Counted from the stretch's first letter, positions 31,533 through 42,066 are shown. The stretch: DNA of 64,000 nt from Schistocerca nitens (GCF_023898315.1 NC_064621.1:125401521-125465520); one strand, 5' to 3'. Notes: generated by a model from the sequence alone, not told the origin. Numbers and translations are program-made.

Positions 31533-32593
31533 TAGGAGCCAGAGGGTAGGGAAAGTGGTTTGGGGATTTCATAGGGATGAACTAAGAGGTTACGAAGGTT
31601 AGGTGGATGGCGGAAAGACACTCTTGGAGGAGTGGGGAGGATTTCATGAAGGATGGATCTCATTTCAGGGCAGGATTTGAGGAAGTCGTATCCCTGCTGG
31701 AGAGCCACATTCAGAGTCTGATCCAGTCCCGGAAAGTATCCTGTCACAAGTGGGGCACTTTTGTGGTTCTTCTGTGGGAGGTTCTGGGTTTGAGGGGATG
31801 AGGAAGTGGCTCCGGTTATTTGCTTCTGTACCAGGTCCAGCGGGTAGTTGTGGGATGCGAAAGCTGTTTTCAGATTGTTGGTGTAATGGTTCAGGGATTC
31901 CGGACTGGAGCAGATTCATTTGCCACGAAGACCTAGGCTATAGGGAAGGGACTGTTTGATGTGGAATGGGTGGCAGCTGTCATAATGGAGGTACTGTTGC
32001 TTGTTGGTGGGTTTGATGTGGACGGATGTGTGAAGCTGGCCATTGGACAGATGGAGGTCAATGTCAAGGAAAGTGGCATGGGATTTCGAGTAGGGCCAGG
32101 TGAATCTGATGGAACCAAAGGAGTTGAGGTTGGAGAGGAAATTCTGGAGTTCTTCTTCACTGTGAGTCCAGATCATGAAGATGTCATCAATAAATCTGTA
32201 CCAAACTTTGGGTTGGCAGGCCTGGGTAACCAAGAAGGCTTCCTCTAAGCGACCCATGAATAGGTTGGCGTATGAGGGGGCCGTCCTGGTACCCATGGCT
32301 GTTCCCTTTAATTGTTGGTATGTCTGGCCTTCAAAAGTGAAGAAGTTGTTGGTCAGGATCAAGCTGGCTTAGGTAACGAGGAAAGAGGTTTTAGGTAGGA
32401 TGGCAGGTGATCGGCGTGAAAGGAAGTGCTCCATCGCAGCGAGGCCCTGGACGTGCGGAATATTTGTGTATAGGGAAGTGGCATCAATGGTTACAAGGAT
32501 GGTTTCCGGGAGTAACAGATTGGGTAAGGATTCCAGGCGTTCGAGAAAGTGGTTGGTGTCTTTGATGAAGGATGGGAGACAGAAGACCCACAA
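31533..32593 (-). pseudogene. Penelope-like reverse transcriptase
   Basis: It starts in the fingers/palm region: VTIDATSLYTNIPHVQG (32593-32369 frame), then after a frame break FEGQTYQQLKGTAMGTRTAP, the catalytic WYRFIDDIFMIW, and the family-specific KPTNKQQYLHYDSCHPFHIK block. These are hallmarks of the Penelope RT, which is close to telomerase. It is truncated at the N-terminus by the inversion junction and runs into the linker TGYFPGLDQTLNVALQQG near 31740. At least two frameshifts separate the pieces. Confidence 0.88.
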
Positions 32594-33302
32594 AAGTGCC
32601 CCACTTGTGACAGGATACTTTCCGGGACTGGATCAGACTCTGAAAGTGGCTCTCCAACAGGGATACGACTTCCTCAAATCCTGCCCTGAAATGAGATCCA
32701 TCCTTCATGAAATCCTCCCCACTCCACCAAGAGTGTCTTTCCGCCATCCACCTAACCTTCGTAACCTCTTAGTTCATCCCTATGAAATCCCCAAACCACC
32801 TTCCCTACCCTCTGGCCCCTACCCTTATAACTGCCCCTGGTGTAAAACCTGTCCCATGCACCCTCCCACCACCACCTACTCCAGTCCTGTAACCCGGAAG
32901 GTGTACACGATCAAAGGCAGAGCTACTTGTGAAAGCACCCACGTGATTTACCAACTGACCTGCCTACACTGTGAAGCTTTCTATGTGGGAATGACCAGCA
33001 ACAAACTGTCCATTTGCATGAATGGTCACAGGCAGACAGTGTTTGTTGGTAATGAGGATCACCCTGTGGCTAAACATGCCTTGGTGCACAGCCAGCACAT
33101 CTTCGCACAGTGTTACACTGTCCGGGTTATCTGGATACTTCCCACTAACACCAACTTGTCAGAACTCCGGAGATGGGAACTTGTTCTTCAGTATATCCTC
33201 TCTTCTCGTTATCCACCAGGCCTCAACCTCTGCTAATTAATGCTTTCATAATACAAAGCTGTAGTTACTTCTCTAGAGACCTTGTTGAAACTGCATTTTA
33301 TA
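31536..33302. mobile_element. Penelope-like element, rearranged head-to-head
   Basis: A candidate 8-bp duplication AAGGGTAG (31528-31535 and 33303-33310) bounds it. The RT part is on the minus strand (32593 to about 31533) and the GIY-YIG endonuclease part is on the plus strand (32592-33239). The segment between them, encoding TGYFPGLDQTL through PSLPSG, is present in both orientations as inverted arms of about 235 bp (31533-31766 and 32592-32826). Canonical Penelope elements have RT-linker-endonuclease in one ORF, so this copy has inverted one half. Confidence 0.85.
32592..33239 (+). pseudogene. Penelope-like linker and GIY-YIG endonuclease, C-terminal half
   Basis: Open reading from about 32598 (LVTGYFPGLDQTL) to the stop at 33234-33236. 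The linker has HPPNLRNLLVH and a Cys cluster (CPWCKTCPMHP). The endonuclease part reads STHVIYQLTCLHCEAFYVGM and NKLSICMNGHRQ. The GIY-YIG core appears as IYQLTC...FYVG, as in other Penelope elements. The usual Arg before the MNGH motif appears to be Cys here, which would probably disable cleavage. The frame is otherwise open for over 200 codons. It lacks an RT in the same orientation. Confidence 0.82.
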
Positions 33303-33462
33303 AAGGGTAGACTAATATACAAAGAAGCAAACCACAATAATTCTAAAGATAGCAAAGATAACATGCATTGTCTTTGTTGACGCCATTTGTCTCTGTATCA
33401 AGTGACAACCAACCAACTCTCAAGATATGTACAATTCAACCAAAGCTCAGTCTGAATATGTT

Positions 33463-33975
33463 TGTTATGAATGTGAAAAACAGATCATATTAGCACACAG
33501 TGCACAGTTAAATTGTCACAAGATCAAAAGAGTAACAATTCTGCAAATATAGTGAAAATTTGCAAAAAATAGGTGTAAGTGAAAATAATTTTTCTTTCTC
33601 ATATGTTGCTGGAAGTTTTCCAGATAGCAAATCAGAGTGGTTTCTAGCCTTAGGGGCAACAGATCATTTAGTTAATGAATCTGTTCCTTTGATGAATATG
33701 AAGGAACTGGAAAATCCCATAAGCATAAAGGTTGCCAAAATAGATCAATTTTTGTTTTCCAGGAAGGTTAGAGAAGATGATGCTGAAATTATTGTTTGTG
33801 GAAAGAAATTTCAAATAAAAATAAAACATGTTGTTTTAGTTGATGTTTACAAAATAACTTTTTGTCACTATGTAAACTAGGAAAGGCTGGAATCCACACC
33901 GTCTTTGGAAATTCAGTGTGTTCAGTTCCAAAAGGTGCCTAAGCTGTAGCTGTAGATCACAGAAAAGATTCACAC
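33463..33975 (+). pseudogene. copia Gag zinc knuckle and protease fragment
   Basis: CYECEKQ with downstream His and Cys (33463-33520) looks like a degraded CCHC knuckle. The frame then shifts to 33560, where SEWFLALGATDHLVNESVPL corresponds to the copia protease active-site region (normally Asp-Ser-Gly-Ala). The Asp is replaced by Ala and the following Ser by Leu. After PISIKVAKI and GKKFQIKIKHVVL, a further frame carries KAGIHTVFGNSVCSV-like sequence before the Tc1 insertion. Inactive. Confidence 0.8.
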
Positions 33976-33998
33976 ACGTACATTGAGGTGAAAAAAGT

Positions 33999-34209
33999 TG
34001 CCGGCCAGAGTGGCCGAGCGGTTCTAGGTGCTTCAGTACAGAACCGCACTGCTGCTACGGTCTTGAAGGTTCAAATCCTGCCTCAGGCATGGATGTGTGT
34101 GATGTCCTTAGGTTAGTTAGGTTTAAGTACTTCTAAGTTCTAGGGGACAGATGACCACAGATGTTAAGTCCCATAGTGCTCAGAGCCATGTGAATTTTTT
34201 TTTTTTTTT
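33999..34209 (+). mobile_element. tRNA-derived SINE (family B)
   Basis: The head GCCGGCCAGAGTGGCCGAGC includes an A-box region, and the B box GGTTCAAATCC is at 34068-34078. The body runs GATGTGTGTGATGTCCTTAG to CTCAGAGCCATGTGAA and ends in a T13 tract. A short duplication AAAGT (33994-33998, 34210-34214) fits. It inserted within the terminal repeat of the Tc1 element. Confidence 0.88.
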
Positions 34210-34214
34210 AAAGT

Positions 34215-35290
34215 CATGATATACCTCCTAATATCACGTCTCACCTCCTTTTGTCCACTGTATTGCAGCAGCTCAACATAGTATAGACTTAAGTCATTGG
34301 AAGTTCCCTGCAGAAGTATTAAGTCATGCTGTCTCTATAGCCACCCATAATTGCAAAAGTGTTGCCAGTACAGAGTTTGTGCATGAACTGACCTCTTTAT
34401 TATCTCCCACATATGTTTGATGGGATTCATGTCCAGTGATCTGGGTGGCCACATCATTTGCTCAAATTGTCCAGAATGTTCTTCAAACCAATTGCAAGAA
34501 ATTGAGGCCCAATGGCATAGTGTCTTACTACCCACAAGAATTCCATCATTGCTTGAGAAAAAATGGTCTCCAAGTAGCCAAACATAATTATTTCCAATCA
34601 AGGATTAGTGCAGTTGGACAAGAGAACCCAGACCACTCTATGTATACACAGACCACCACAACCAGCTTGCACAGTGTCTTGTTGACAGCTTAGTTCCATG
34701 GCTTCATGGAGTCTGCACCATACTTGAACCCTACCCTTGGCTCTTACCAACCAAAATCTGGACTCATCTGGCCAGGCCACGGTTTTCCAGTTAACTAGGG
34801 TCCAACTAATATGGTCACAAGCCAAGTAGAGAAGCTGCAGTCAATGTCAAACTCTTAGCAAAGACACTCGTGTCAGTTGCCTTCTGCCATACCCTATCAA
34901 TGGCTGATTTTGCCACACTGTCCTAATGGGTAGGTTTTTTGTGTGACCCACACTGCTTTTTGCAGCTATATCATGCAATGTTGCTTGTCTGTTAGCACTG
35001 ACAACTCTACACAGATGCCACTTCCCTCGGTCATTAAGTAAAGACCAATGGCCACTGCATTGCCTGCGGTGAGAGGTAGTGCTTTAAATCTGGTATTGTC
35101 AGCACACTCTTGACCCTATGGATCTCTGAATATTGAATTCCCTAATGATTTCTGAAATGGAATGCCCCATGCATTTAACTTCAACTACCATTCCACATTC
35201 AAAATCTGTTAATTCCTCTTGTGTGGCCAAAATCTCATCAGGAACATTTTCACATGGTGTACCTGAGTTCAAATGAGAACACTGTTAATG
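34215..35290 (-). pseudogene. Tc1-like transposase, decayed
   Basis: Minus-strand pieces: VNWKTVAWPDESRFWLV (first catalytic Asp in PDES, about 34760), QAGCGGLCIHRVV, then across frames FEEHSGQFEQMMWPPRSLDM and NPIKHMWEIIKRSVHAQ (about 34470-34390). The order and WPPRSLDMNPI motif are those of Tc1 transposases. Several stops and frame changes show it is dead. Confidence 0.82.
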
Positions 35291-35429
35291 CACTGTCCTT
35301 TTATGCCTTGTGTACATGATACTAATGCCATCTGTATAAGTGTATATCACTGTCCCATGACTTTTGTCACCTTAGTATATACTCTTTTATTCAAACATAT
35401 TCATAGTCCCATGTGCACTGCTTGTGTTT

Positions 35430-36215
35430 GAGACAGTGGTGTAGAGTTGTGGCACAGATGCTTATGACATTCGAACTTTGAAAATATGAAGAAACTTAGT
35501 TATATAGCAGAGTGGCTGGACAAAGTATAGTTTTCTGGAACGGTACTTAAATACTTGCCCTTATTAGAGGATAAACAAACATGATTCCACATGTTCAGTC
35601 TCATGAGTTAAAGCCAAACAACCACTTGAAGTGATAGTTAGTGATGTGCTTGGTCCTATAACACCTATTACTTTTGATTATACTTCCTTTACAGCAGCGT
35701 GTACTTTTCAATAAAAATCTCATGTGTTTCATTATTTTCAAGTCTAGTATGGAATGGCTACTGCTCATTTTAGCATTCAGATCCATAGATTCAGATGTGA
35801 TAATTGTAGTGAATGCGTTCCAAATATAATTCTTTGAAAAAAGTGAGTGTAGGTCTAGTTTGCCATAAGGTACAAAACCAGCAAAATGGAGTAGCAGAAC
35901 TATTAAATCAAGCGGTTATGAAAAGGTCTGTTGTATGATTCTTGTTTTCAAACTGGGAAAGCAATTTTGTTCACAAGCATTACTGGTAGCTGTTTTTATC
36001 ATTAATTGTAGTCGTAATTCAGCTGTAGGAAGTGAAATTTCAGCAAAGCTATGGTTCAGAAGGAAACCAAATTTGAAAAAAAAAAAAAAAAAAAACTGTG
36101 TGTGTTTGAGTGTTTTGTGTGCTTGCAGATTTGAAAGGAATTTTTGGCAAGTAAGTATGAGTACCAGGTCATTAAAATGTTTCATGACTAGATAACGTCC
36201 CAAAGGTTACAGATT
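35430..36215 (+). pseudogene. copia GAG-pre-integrase and integrase fragment
   Basis: HSNFENMKKLSYIAEWLDKV at about 35470-35530 matches the GAG-pre-integrase domain. HSHELKPNNHLK-like sequence and SDVLGPITPITFDYTSF (about 35640-35690) match the start of the integrase core. KVQNQQNGVAELLNQAVMKR (35870-35930) matches the third catalytic block with its Glu. RRKPNLKK and NVPKGYRL follow. An A20 tract (36078-36097) has grown within it. Many stops are present. Confidence 0.82.
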
Positions 36216-36985
36216 ATGGCTGTAATGAGACATCCTCCTCTAGCATTACCTTTCCTCAACAGTAATTGTTGATAGCAGTATTACTTTTCTTTTAATTGGA
36301 CAGGTCAGTATTATCTCAGTTTCTTTTCCGAAAACTTTCATATAAATTTATACATAGTATGTTAAATTTCAAGATAAAAGTTATGAAAAGGAATTACTTT
36401 ATAAAATATTTTAGTTTTGATGATATAATTAATAAGTTCTACTTCCGAATGTACAGTTAAAATTATTTTGTTTTAGGAACATTTGAAATTCCAAATTATC
36501 TTCACACTTAAAATTTCTATTATTAATTACACAATCGTGTGATGTTTATATGCTTATTTCTGGATTCATTTATGAAATAATAACTAAGATTAATAATGTG
36601 ACAAAAACTAGTAGGAATTCAGTTATTAAGAAAAATTGTAAGCCCTTTGGAATATTGTTGTTTCCACAAAAGTGTGACAGTCACATGTCTGCCTCTGATG
36701 TGATCGGATGTAGTTCTGTATAATATGTGTGAACAATGTAATTTTGGTTTTGTTAATGTGAAAAATCAAAATGCTGTATGATATCCTAAAATGTGAGAAA
36801 ATATATTTACATAAAAAATTCTGCAACAACCATCTTTCAGTTTATTTAGTTCAAACCAACTGTGAGGACCTGATGTTAGATTTTCAGCTTCAAGAAAGTG
36901 ATCCCTAGACATTGAGCTGGGGCCACCTCAGGAAAATAGATGGAAAACAGAAGGTTGGGGGGGGGGGGGGGGGGGGGAGATTACA
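36216..36985 (+). repeat. Dispersed AT-rich repeat, copy 2, inserted in copia
   Basis: The copia frame breaks after KGYRL (36215) and resumes at KIVLVRDVIFEDKFLFEDK (from about 36999). The intervening 770 bp match 26640-27330 over several hundred bases (see that entry). A G run of about 21 closes it (36956-36977). Confidence 0.65.
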
Positions 36986-36989
36986 TGAT

Positions 36990-38517
36990 GTCTCAAACAA
37001 CAAAAGATTGTATTGGTAAGAGATGTAATTTTTGAAGATAAGTTTTTATTTGAAGATAAAAGTAGTGATGATTGTATCTTGAAGAAGACTGTTCAAATGG
37101 ACAACATAACACATAACACAGCAGAAGACAAAGACATCTGAATGAAACTAACTTTGAGGAAACAAAGTAAACTGTTGAAGGCAACTCAGAGCCTGTTACT
37201 TCAGAAGTGATGGATGCAGAACCCCTGAAGAAAAGTAATACAGTAACAACAAAAACCAAAAACCTATGTACTATTTGGAAAACTTACCTCAGAATTTTGA
37301 AGATGTGAAGGGTAGCATGATGAAGAAGAATGGCCAAAAGCAATAAAGGATGAACTAGACTCTCTGTCATCTAATAGAACTTGAACTTATGCACCACTTC
37401 CCACAAATAAAAGATTCATTGAAAGTGACTGCATTTTCAAGGTAAAAAGAGGTGCTCTGGAAATATTGGAAGGTAAAAGCCACATTTAGTTATTAAAGAC
37501 TATGCTTAGGAAAAAGTATTATGGTTATGAGAAGACATATGCTCCAGCTGCCTTCAGAGAATGGTGAATGAATATGACTTCTTTATGGAAAACGTGACGT
37601 ACAAATGCATTCCTGCATGGAGAAGTGACTCAATAAATTCATATGAAAGTTCATCAGCCATAAATACTAAGGAAGGACTAGTAAGCAAACTCAATAAAGC
37701 TTTACAAGGACTGAAGCAGGAACCAAGAACTAAGACCTCTACATTTAACAATTTTATGAAGGAAATAGAGTTTTGACAATCTGAAGCTCATGGATGACAT
37801 CACATCAAAATCACTGATGATTATAATACTTGTTTGATAATGTATGTAGATGATATTATTCTAACTGCTGGGAATCATGGAAGTAAAATCACTAGTATTA
37901 AGGAGAAGTTAAAATTAAAATTTTGAATACAAGAATGTTGGGAACCAAAATTATTTGTTGGAATAAGTATACAGAAGACAGTGGCAAAATGTTTCTTAAT
38001 CAACATGTTCACCTTGAAACCTTACTGGAAATATCCATCACGGAAGACTGTAAACCCTGTAAGTCACCAATGGAAATTACAGTGAACATGCTTGTAGTGA
38101 CTGCTTGTAGTGACATGGTTAAAAGTAAATTGTACAAAGAATTAACAGTTCGATGTATGTAACAATGGCTAAAACACCAGACATAAGTGTGCCAGTTAAC
38201 TGTTTTAGTGAACATCAAAATAAATCAACAGAATTCTGCAGGAAAGGTTTGAAAGATATTCTTCAGTCTGTGTTAGGAAAAGGGTAATTCAAATGATCAT
38301 TTCTGCTATGTGATTCTGACTAGGGAAGTAAAGAAGACAGAAGATGTGCAACAAGGTACATGCTCCAGGTTTTTTTAAATACTGTTTGTTGGGCTAAAGG
38401 GAGCAGAAATGTGTTTCATGATCTTAAACACAATCAGAATATACTGCTTGGGCAACAGCTACATCAGACATCCCAGGGCTGAAGAATATTTTTGAACAAT
38501 TTAAAATATTTGTGAAA
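36990..38517 (+). pseudogene. copia reverse transcriptase and RNase H N-terminal part
   Basis: Blocks in order: RDVIFEDKFLFEDKSSDD, EEWPKAIKDELDSLSSN (37325-37375), TYAPLPTNKRFIESDCIFKV, ALQGLKQEPR-like sequence near 37700, the catalytic YVDDIILTAGN (about 37843-37875), then PDISVPVNCF and FCRKGLKDILQSV leading into RNase H. There are stop codons and shifts throughout. It is cut at 38518-38528 by the RTE element. Confidence 0.85.
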
Positions 38518-38630
38518 ACTCTGACAATTTGTTGATTGTTGTGGTCTTCAGTCCTGAGACTGGTTTGATGCAGCTCTCCATGCTAATCTATCCTGTGCAA
38601 GTTTCTTCATCTCCCAGTACTTACTGCAAC

Positions 38631-40322
38631 CTACATCCTTCTGATCTGTTTAGTGTGTTCATCTCTTGGTCTCCCTCTACGATTTTTACCCTCCACACTG
38701 CCCTCCAATGCTAAATTTGTGATCCCTTGATGCCTCAGGACATGTCCTACCAACCGATCCCTTCTTCTAGTCAAGTTGTGCCACAAACTTCTCTTCTCCC
38801 CAATCCTATTCAATACCTCCTCATTAGTTACGTGATCTACCCCCCTAATTTTCAACATTCTTCTGTAGCACCACATTTCGAAAGCTTCTATTCTCTTCTT
38901 GTCCAAACTATTTATGGTCCATGTTTCACTTCCATACATGGCTACACTCCATACAAATACTTTCAGAAACGACTTCCTGACACTTAAATCTATACTCGAT
39001 GTTAACAAATTTCTCTTCTTCAGAAATGCTTTCCTTGCCATTGCCAGTCTACATTTTATATCCTCTCTACTTTTACCATCATCAGTTATTTTGCTCCCCA
39101 AATAGCAAAACTCCTTTACTACTTTAAGTGTCTCATTTCCTAATCTAATTCCCTCAGCATCACCCGACTTAATTCGAATACATTCCATTATCCTCGTTTT
39201 ACTTTTGTTGATGTTCATCTTATGTCCTCCTTTCAAGACACTGTCTATTACGTTCAACTGCTCTTCCAAGTCCTTTCCTGTCTCTGACAGAATTACAATG
39301 TCATCAGCAAACCTCAAAGTTTTTATTTCTTCTCCCTGGATTTTAATACCTACTCCAAATTTTTCTTGTGTTTCCTTTTCTACTTGCTCAATATACAGAT
39401 TGAATAACATCGGGGAGAGGCTACAACCCTGTCTCACTCCCTTCCCAACCACTGCTTCCCTTTCATGCCCCTCGACTCTTATAACTGCCATCTGGTTTCT
39501 GTACAAATTGTAAATAGCCTTTCGCTCCCTGTATTTTACCCCTGCCACCTTTAAAATTAGAAAGAGAGTATTCCAGTCAACATTGTCAAAAGCTTTCTCT
39601 AAGTCTACAAATGCTAGAAACGTAGTTTTGCCTTTCCTTAATCTATTTTCTAAGATAAGTTGTAGGGTCTGTATTGCCTCACGTGCTTCAACATTTCTAC
39701 GGAATCCAAACTGATCTTCCCTGAGGTCAGCTTCTACCAGTTTTTCCACTTGTCTATAAATAATTCGTGTTAGTATTTTGCAGCTGTGGCTTATTAAACT
39801 GACAGTTCGGTAATTTTCACATCTGTCAACATTTGCTTTCTTTGGGATTGGAATTATTACATTCTTCTTGAAGTCTGAGGTTATTTCACCTGTCTCATAC
39901 ATCTTGTTCACCAGGTGGTAGAGTTTTGTCAGGACTGGCTCTCCCAAGGCCGTCAGTAGTTCTAATGGAATGTTGTCTACTCCCGGGGCCTTGTTTCGAC
40001 TCAGGTCTTTCAGTGCTCCGTCAAACTCTTCACGCAGTATTGTATCTCCCATTTCATCTTCATCTACATCCTCTTCCATTTCCATAATGTTTTCCTCAAG
40101 TACATCGCCCTTGTATAGACCCTCTATATACTCCTTCCACCTTTCTGCTTTCCCCTCTTTGCTTAGAACTGGGTTTCCATCTGACCTCTTGATATTCATA
40201 CAAGTGGCTCTCTTTTCTCCAAAGGTCTCTTTAAGTTTCCTGTAGGCTGTATCTATCTTACCCCTAGTGAGATAAGCCTCTACATCCTTACATTTCTCCT
40301 CTAGCCATGCCTGCTTAGCCAT
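38631..40322 (-). CDS. RTE reverse transcriptase ORF (563 codons), uninterrupted
   Basis: RNA-dependent DNA polymerase of an RTE-clade retrotransposon. Position in the ORF: KAPGVDNIPLELL 111-123, NYRTVSLISHSCKIL 170-184, FVDLEKAFDNVDW 238-250 with the first catalytic Asp, RQGCSLSPMLFNLYIE 297-312, FADDIVILSE 338-347 with the catalytic Asp pair. The C-terminal thumb and the conserved YGSETWT, WCYRRMLKI and RDRLVGHVLRH blocks follow, ending DEHTKQIRRM. The ATG at 40322 is simply the first Met after upstream lesions. In an undamaged element the frame would continue from the endonuclease. The RT domain looks complete, but this copy would need the endonuclease in trans. Confidence 0.9.
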   Translation of the reverse strand: MAKQAWLEEKCKDVEAYLTRGKIDTAYRKLKETFGEKRATCMNIKRSDGNPVLSKEGKAERWKEYIEGLYKGDVLEENIMEMEEDVDEDEMGDTILREEFDGALKDLSRNKAPGVDNIPLELLTALGEPVLTKLYHLVNKMYETGEITSDFKKNVIIPIPKKANVDRCENYRTVSLISHSCKILTRIIYRQVEKLVEADLREDQFGFRRNVEAREAIQTLQLILENRLRKGKTTFLAFVDLEKAFDNVDWNTLFLILKVAGVKYRERKAIYNLYRNQMAVIRVEGHEREAVVGKGVRQGCSLSPMLFNLYIEQVEKETQEKFGVGIKIQGEEIKTLRFADDIVILSETGKDLEEQLNVIDSVLKGGHKMNINKSKTRIMECIRIKSGDAEGIRLGNETLKVVKEFCYLGSKITDDGKSREDIKCRLAMARKAFLKKRNLLTSSIDLSVRKSFLKVFVWSVAMYGSETWTINSLDKKRIEAFEMWCYRRMLKIRGVDHVTNEEVLNRIGEKRSLWHNLTRRRDRLVGHVLRHQGITNLALEGSVEGKNRRGRPRDEHTKQIRRM

Positions 40323-40558
40323 TTTGCACTTCTTGTCGATCTCATTTTTGAGACGTTTGTATTCCTTTTTGCCTGCTTCATTTACTGCATTTTGTATTTT
40401 CTCCTTTCATGAATTAAATTCAATATTTCTTCTGCTACCCAAGGATTTCTACTAGCCCTCGTCTTTTTACCTACTTGATCCTCTGCTGCCTTCACTACTT
40501 CATCCCTCAGAGCTACCCATTCGTCTTCTACTGTATCTCTTTCCCCCATTCCTGTCAA

Positions 40559-41509
40559 TTATTCCCTTATGCTGTCCCTGAAACTCTGTACAAACTTTGG
40601 TTTAGTCAGTTTATCCAGGTCCCATCTCCTTAAATTCCCACCTTTATGCAATTTCCGCAGTTTTAATCTACAGTTCATAACCAATAGACTGTGGTCAGAG
40701 TCCACATCTGCCCCTGGAAATGTCCTACAATTTAAAACCTGGTTCCTAAATCTCTGTCTTAGCATTATATTAATCTATCTGATACCTTCTAGTATCTCCA
40801 GGGTTCTTCAATGTATACAACCTTCTTTTATGATTCTTGAACCAAGTGTTAGCTATGATTAAGTTATGCTCTGTGCAAAATTCTACCAGACGGCTTCCTC
40901 TTTCATTTCTTACCCCCGATCCATATTCACCTACTATGTTTCCATCTCTCCCTTTTCCTACTGTCGAATTCCAGTCACCCATGATTATTAAATTTTCGTC
41001 TCCCTTCACTATCTGAATAATTTCTTTTATCTCATCATACATTTCCTCAATTTCTTCGTCATGTGCAGAGCTAGTTGGATTATAAACTTGTACTACTGTA
41101 GTAGGCATGGGATTTGTGTCTATCTTGGCCACTACAATACGTTCACTATGCTGTTTACAGTAGCTTACCCACACTCCTATTTTTTTATTCATTATTAAAC
41201 CTACTCCTGCATTACCCCTATTTGTTTTGTATTTATAACCTTGTATTCACCTGACCAGAAGTCTTGTTCCTCCTGCCACTGAACTTCACTAATTCCCACG
41301 ATATCTAACTTTAACCTATCCATTTCCCTTTTTAAGTTTTCTAACCTACCTGCCCGATTAAGGGATCTGACATTCCATGGTCCGATCCGTAGAATGCCAG
41401 TTTTCTTTCTCCTGATAACGACGTCCTCTTGAGTAGTCCCTGCCTGGAGATCCGAATGGGGGACTATTTTACCTCCGGAATATTTTACCCAAGAGGACGT
41501 CATCATCAT
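40559..41509 (-). pseudogene. RTE endonuclease domain, broken by single-base indels
   Basis: From ATG 41509 the frame gives ILRIGPWNVRSLNRAGRLEN and GISEVQWQEEQ (APE catalytic Asn and Glu). A 1-nt loss near 41245 moves the continuation to 41192-40770, with VVQVYNPTSS, LIIMGDWNSTVGKG (catalytic Asp-Trp-Asn) and GSRLVEFCTEHNLIIANTWF. A 1-nt gain near 40768 moves the rest to 40765-40559, with VDSDHSLLVMNCRLKL (catalytic Ser-Asp-His). All endonuclease catalytic residues can be seen, but in three frames. A stop at 40559 and a shift near 40390 separate it from the RT. Confidence 0.9.
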
Positions 41510-41832
41510 TTAACCATACAGTAAAGCTGCATGCCCTCGGGAAAAATTACGGCTGTAGTTTCCCCTGGCTTTCAACCGTTCGCAGTACCAGCACAGCAAG
41601 GCTGTTTTGGTTAGTGTTACAAGGCCAGATCAGTCAATCATCCAGACTGTTGCCCCTGCAACTACTGAAAAGGCTGCTGCCCCTCTTCAGGAACCACACG
41701 TTTGTCTGGCCTCTCAACAGATACCCCTCCATTGTGGTTGCACCTACGGTACGGCTATCTGTATAGTTGAGGCACACAAGCCTCCCCACCAACAGCAAGG
41801 TCCATGGTTCATGGGGGGAGGACTCTGACAAT

Positions 41833-42066
41833 ATAGGAAGATAATCAGTCATGTAAATGTCTATTACAGAAGTGGGAACATAAACAACAGAAGCATGAGT
41901 ATATTAAATAAAAATTCATATATCAGCTTTATAATGAAGGATATCTGAGTGTTCAGTACGTTAGCTCTGAGGAAGAAGTGGCAGATATTTTAACAGAACC
42001 AACTATGAGTGTACAGTTCAATAGACTGTATCTGAATATGGAATTAGTGAAATTTTCAGATCCTAC
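41833..42066 (+). pseudogene. copia RNase H C-terminal end
   Basis: After the RTE insertion the frame resumes with decayed sequence, then LYNEGYLSVQYVSSEEEVAD and ILTEPTMSVQFNRLYLNMEL, ending in a stop soon after KFSD. This is the standard C-terminal motif of copia RNase H. Confidence 0.82.

Larger units (their letters stand above)
33981..35375 (-). mobile_element. Tc1-like element with a SINE in its left terminal repeat
   Basis: The left end CATTGAGGTGAAAAAAGT, interrupted after 18 bp by a SINE, continues AAAGTCATGATATACC. The right end complement is CTAAGGTGACAAAAGTCATG. TA flanks both (33979-33980, 35376-35377). Without the SINE the length is about 1.18 kb. The minus strand encodes a decayed transposase. 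Confidence 0.88.
38529..41821 (-). mobile_element. RTE-type non-LTR retrotransposon, near full length
   Basis: A perfect 11-bp target duplication ACTCTGACAAT flanks it (38518-38528, 41822-41832). The minus strand carries an APE-type endonuclease and RT, a 5' leader of about 310 bp, and a short 3' tail ending in GAAGACCACAACAATCAACA-like repeats. The copia frame continues directly on either side, which confirms the boundaries. Confidence 0.93.
33463..42066 (+). mobile_element. Ty1/copia-type retrotransposon, decayed and multiply interrupted
   Basis: Plus-strand pieces occur in the copia order zinc knuckle, protease, GAG-pre-integrase, integrase, RT and RNase H. The last residues (SSEEEVADILTEP) lie at about 41960-42010. 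Insertions separate them: a Tc1 element (33981-35375), an unclassified repeat (about 36216-36985) and an RTE element (38529-41821). No LTR pair was found, so the ends are unknown. The left edge is near the Penelope boundary. Confidence 0.85.

Noticed and set aside
31607-32248. Plus-strand ORFs over the Penelope RT region
   Set aside because: Antisense shadows of the minus-strand RT, with no independent motif.
33999-34100. tRNA gene
   Set aside because: The tRNA-like head is fused to a SINE body with a T tail and has no complete cloverleaf.
38727-40245. Plus-strand Ser/Pro-rich ORFs
   Set aside because: Antisense shadows of the RTE reverse transcriptase.
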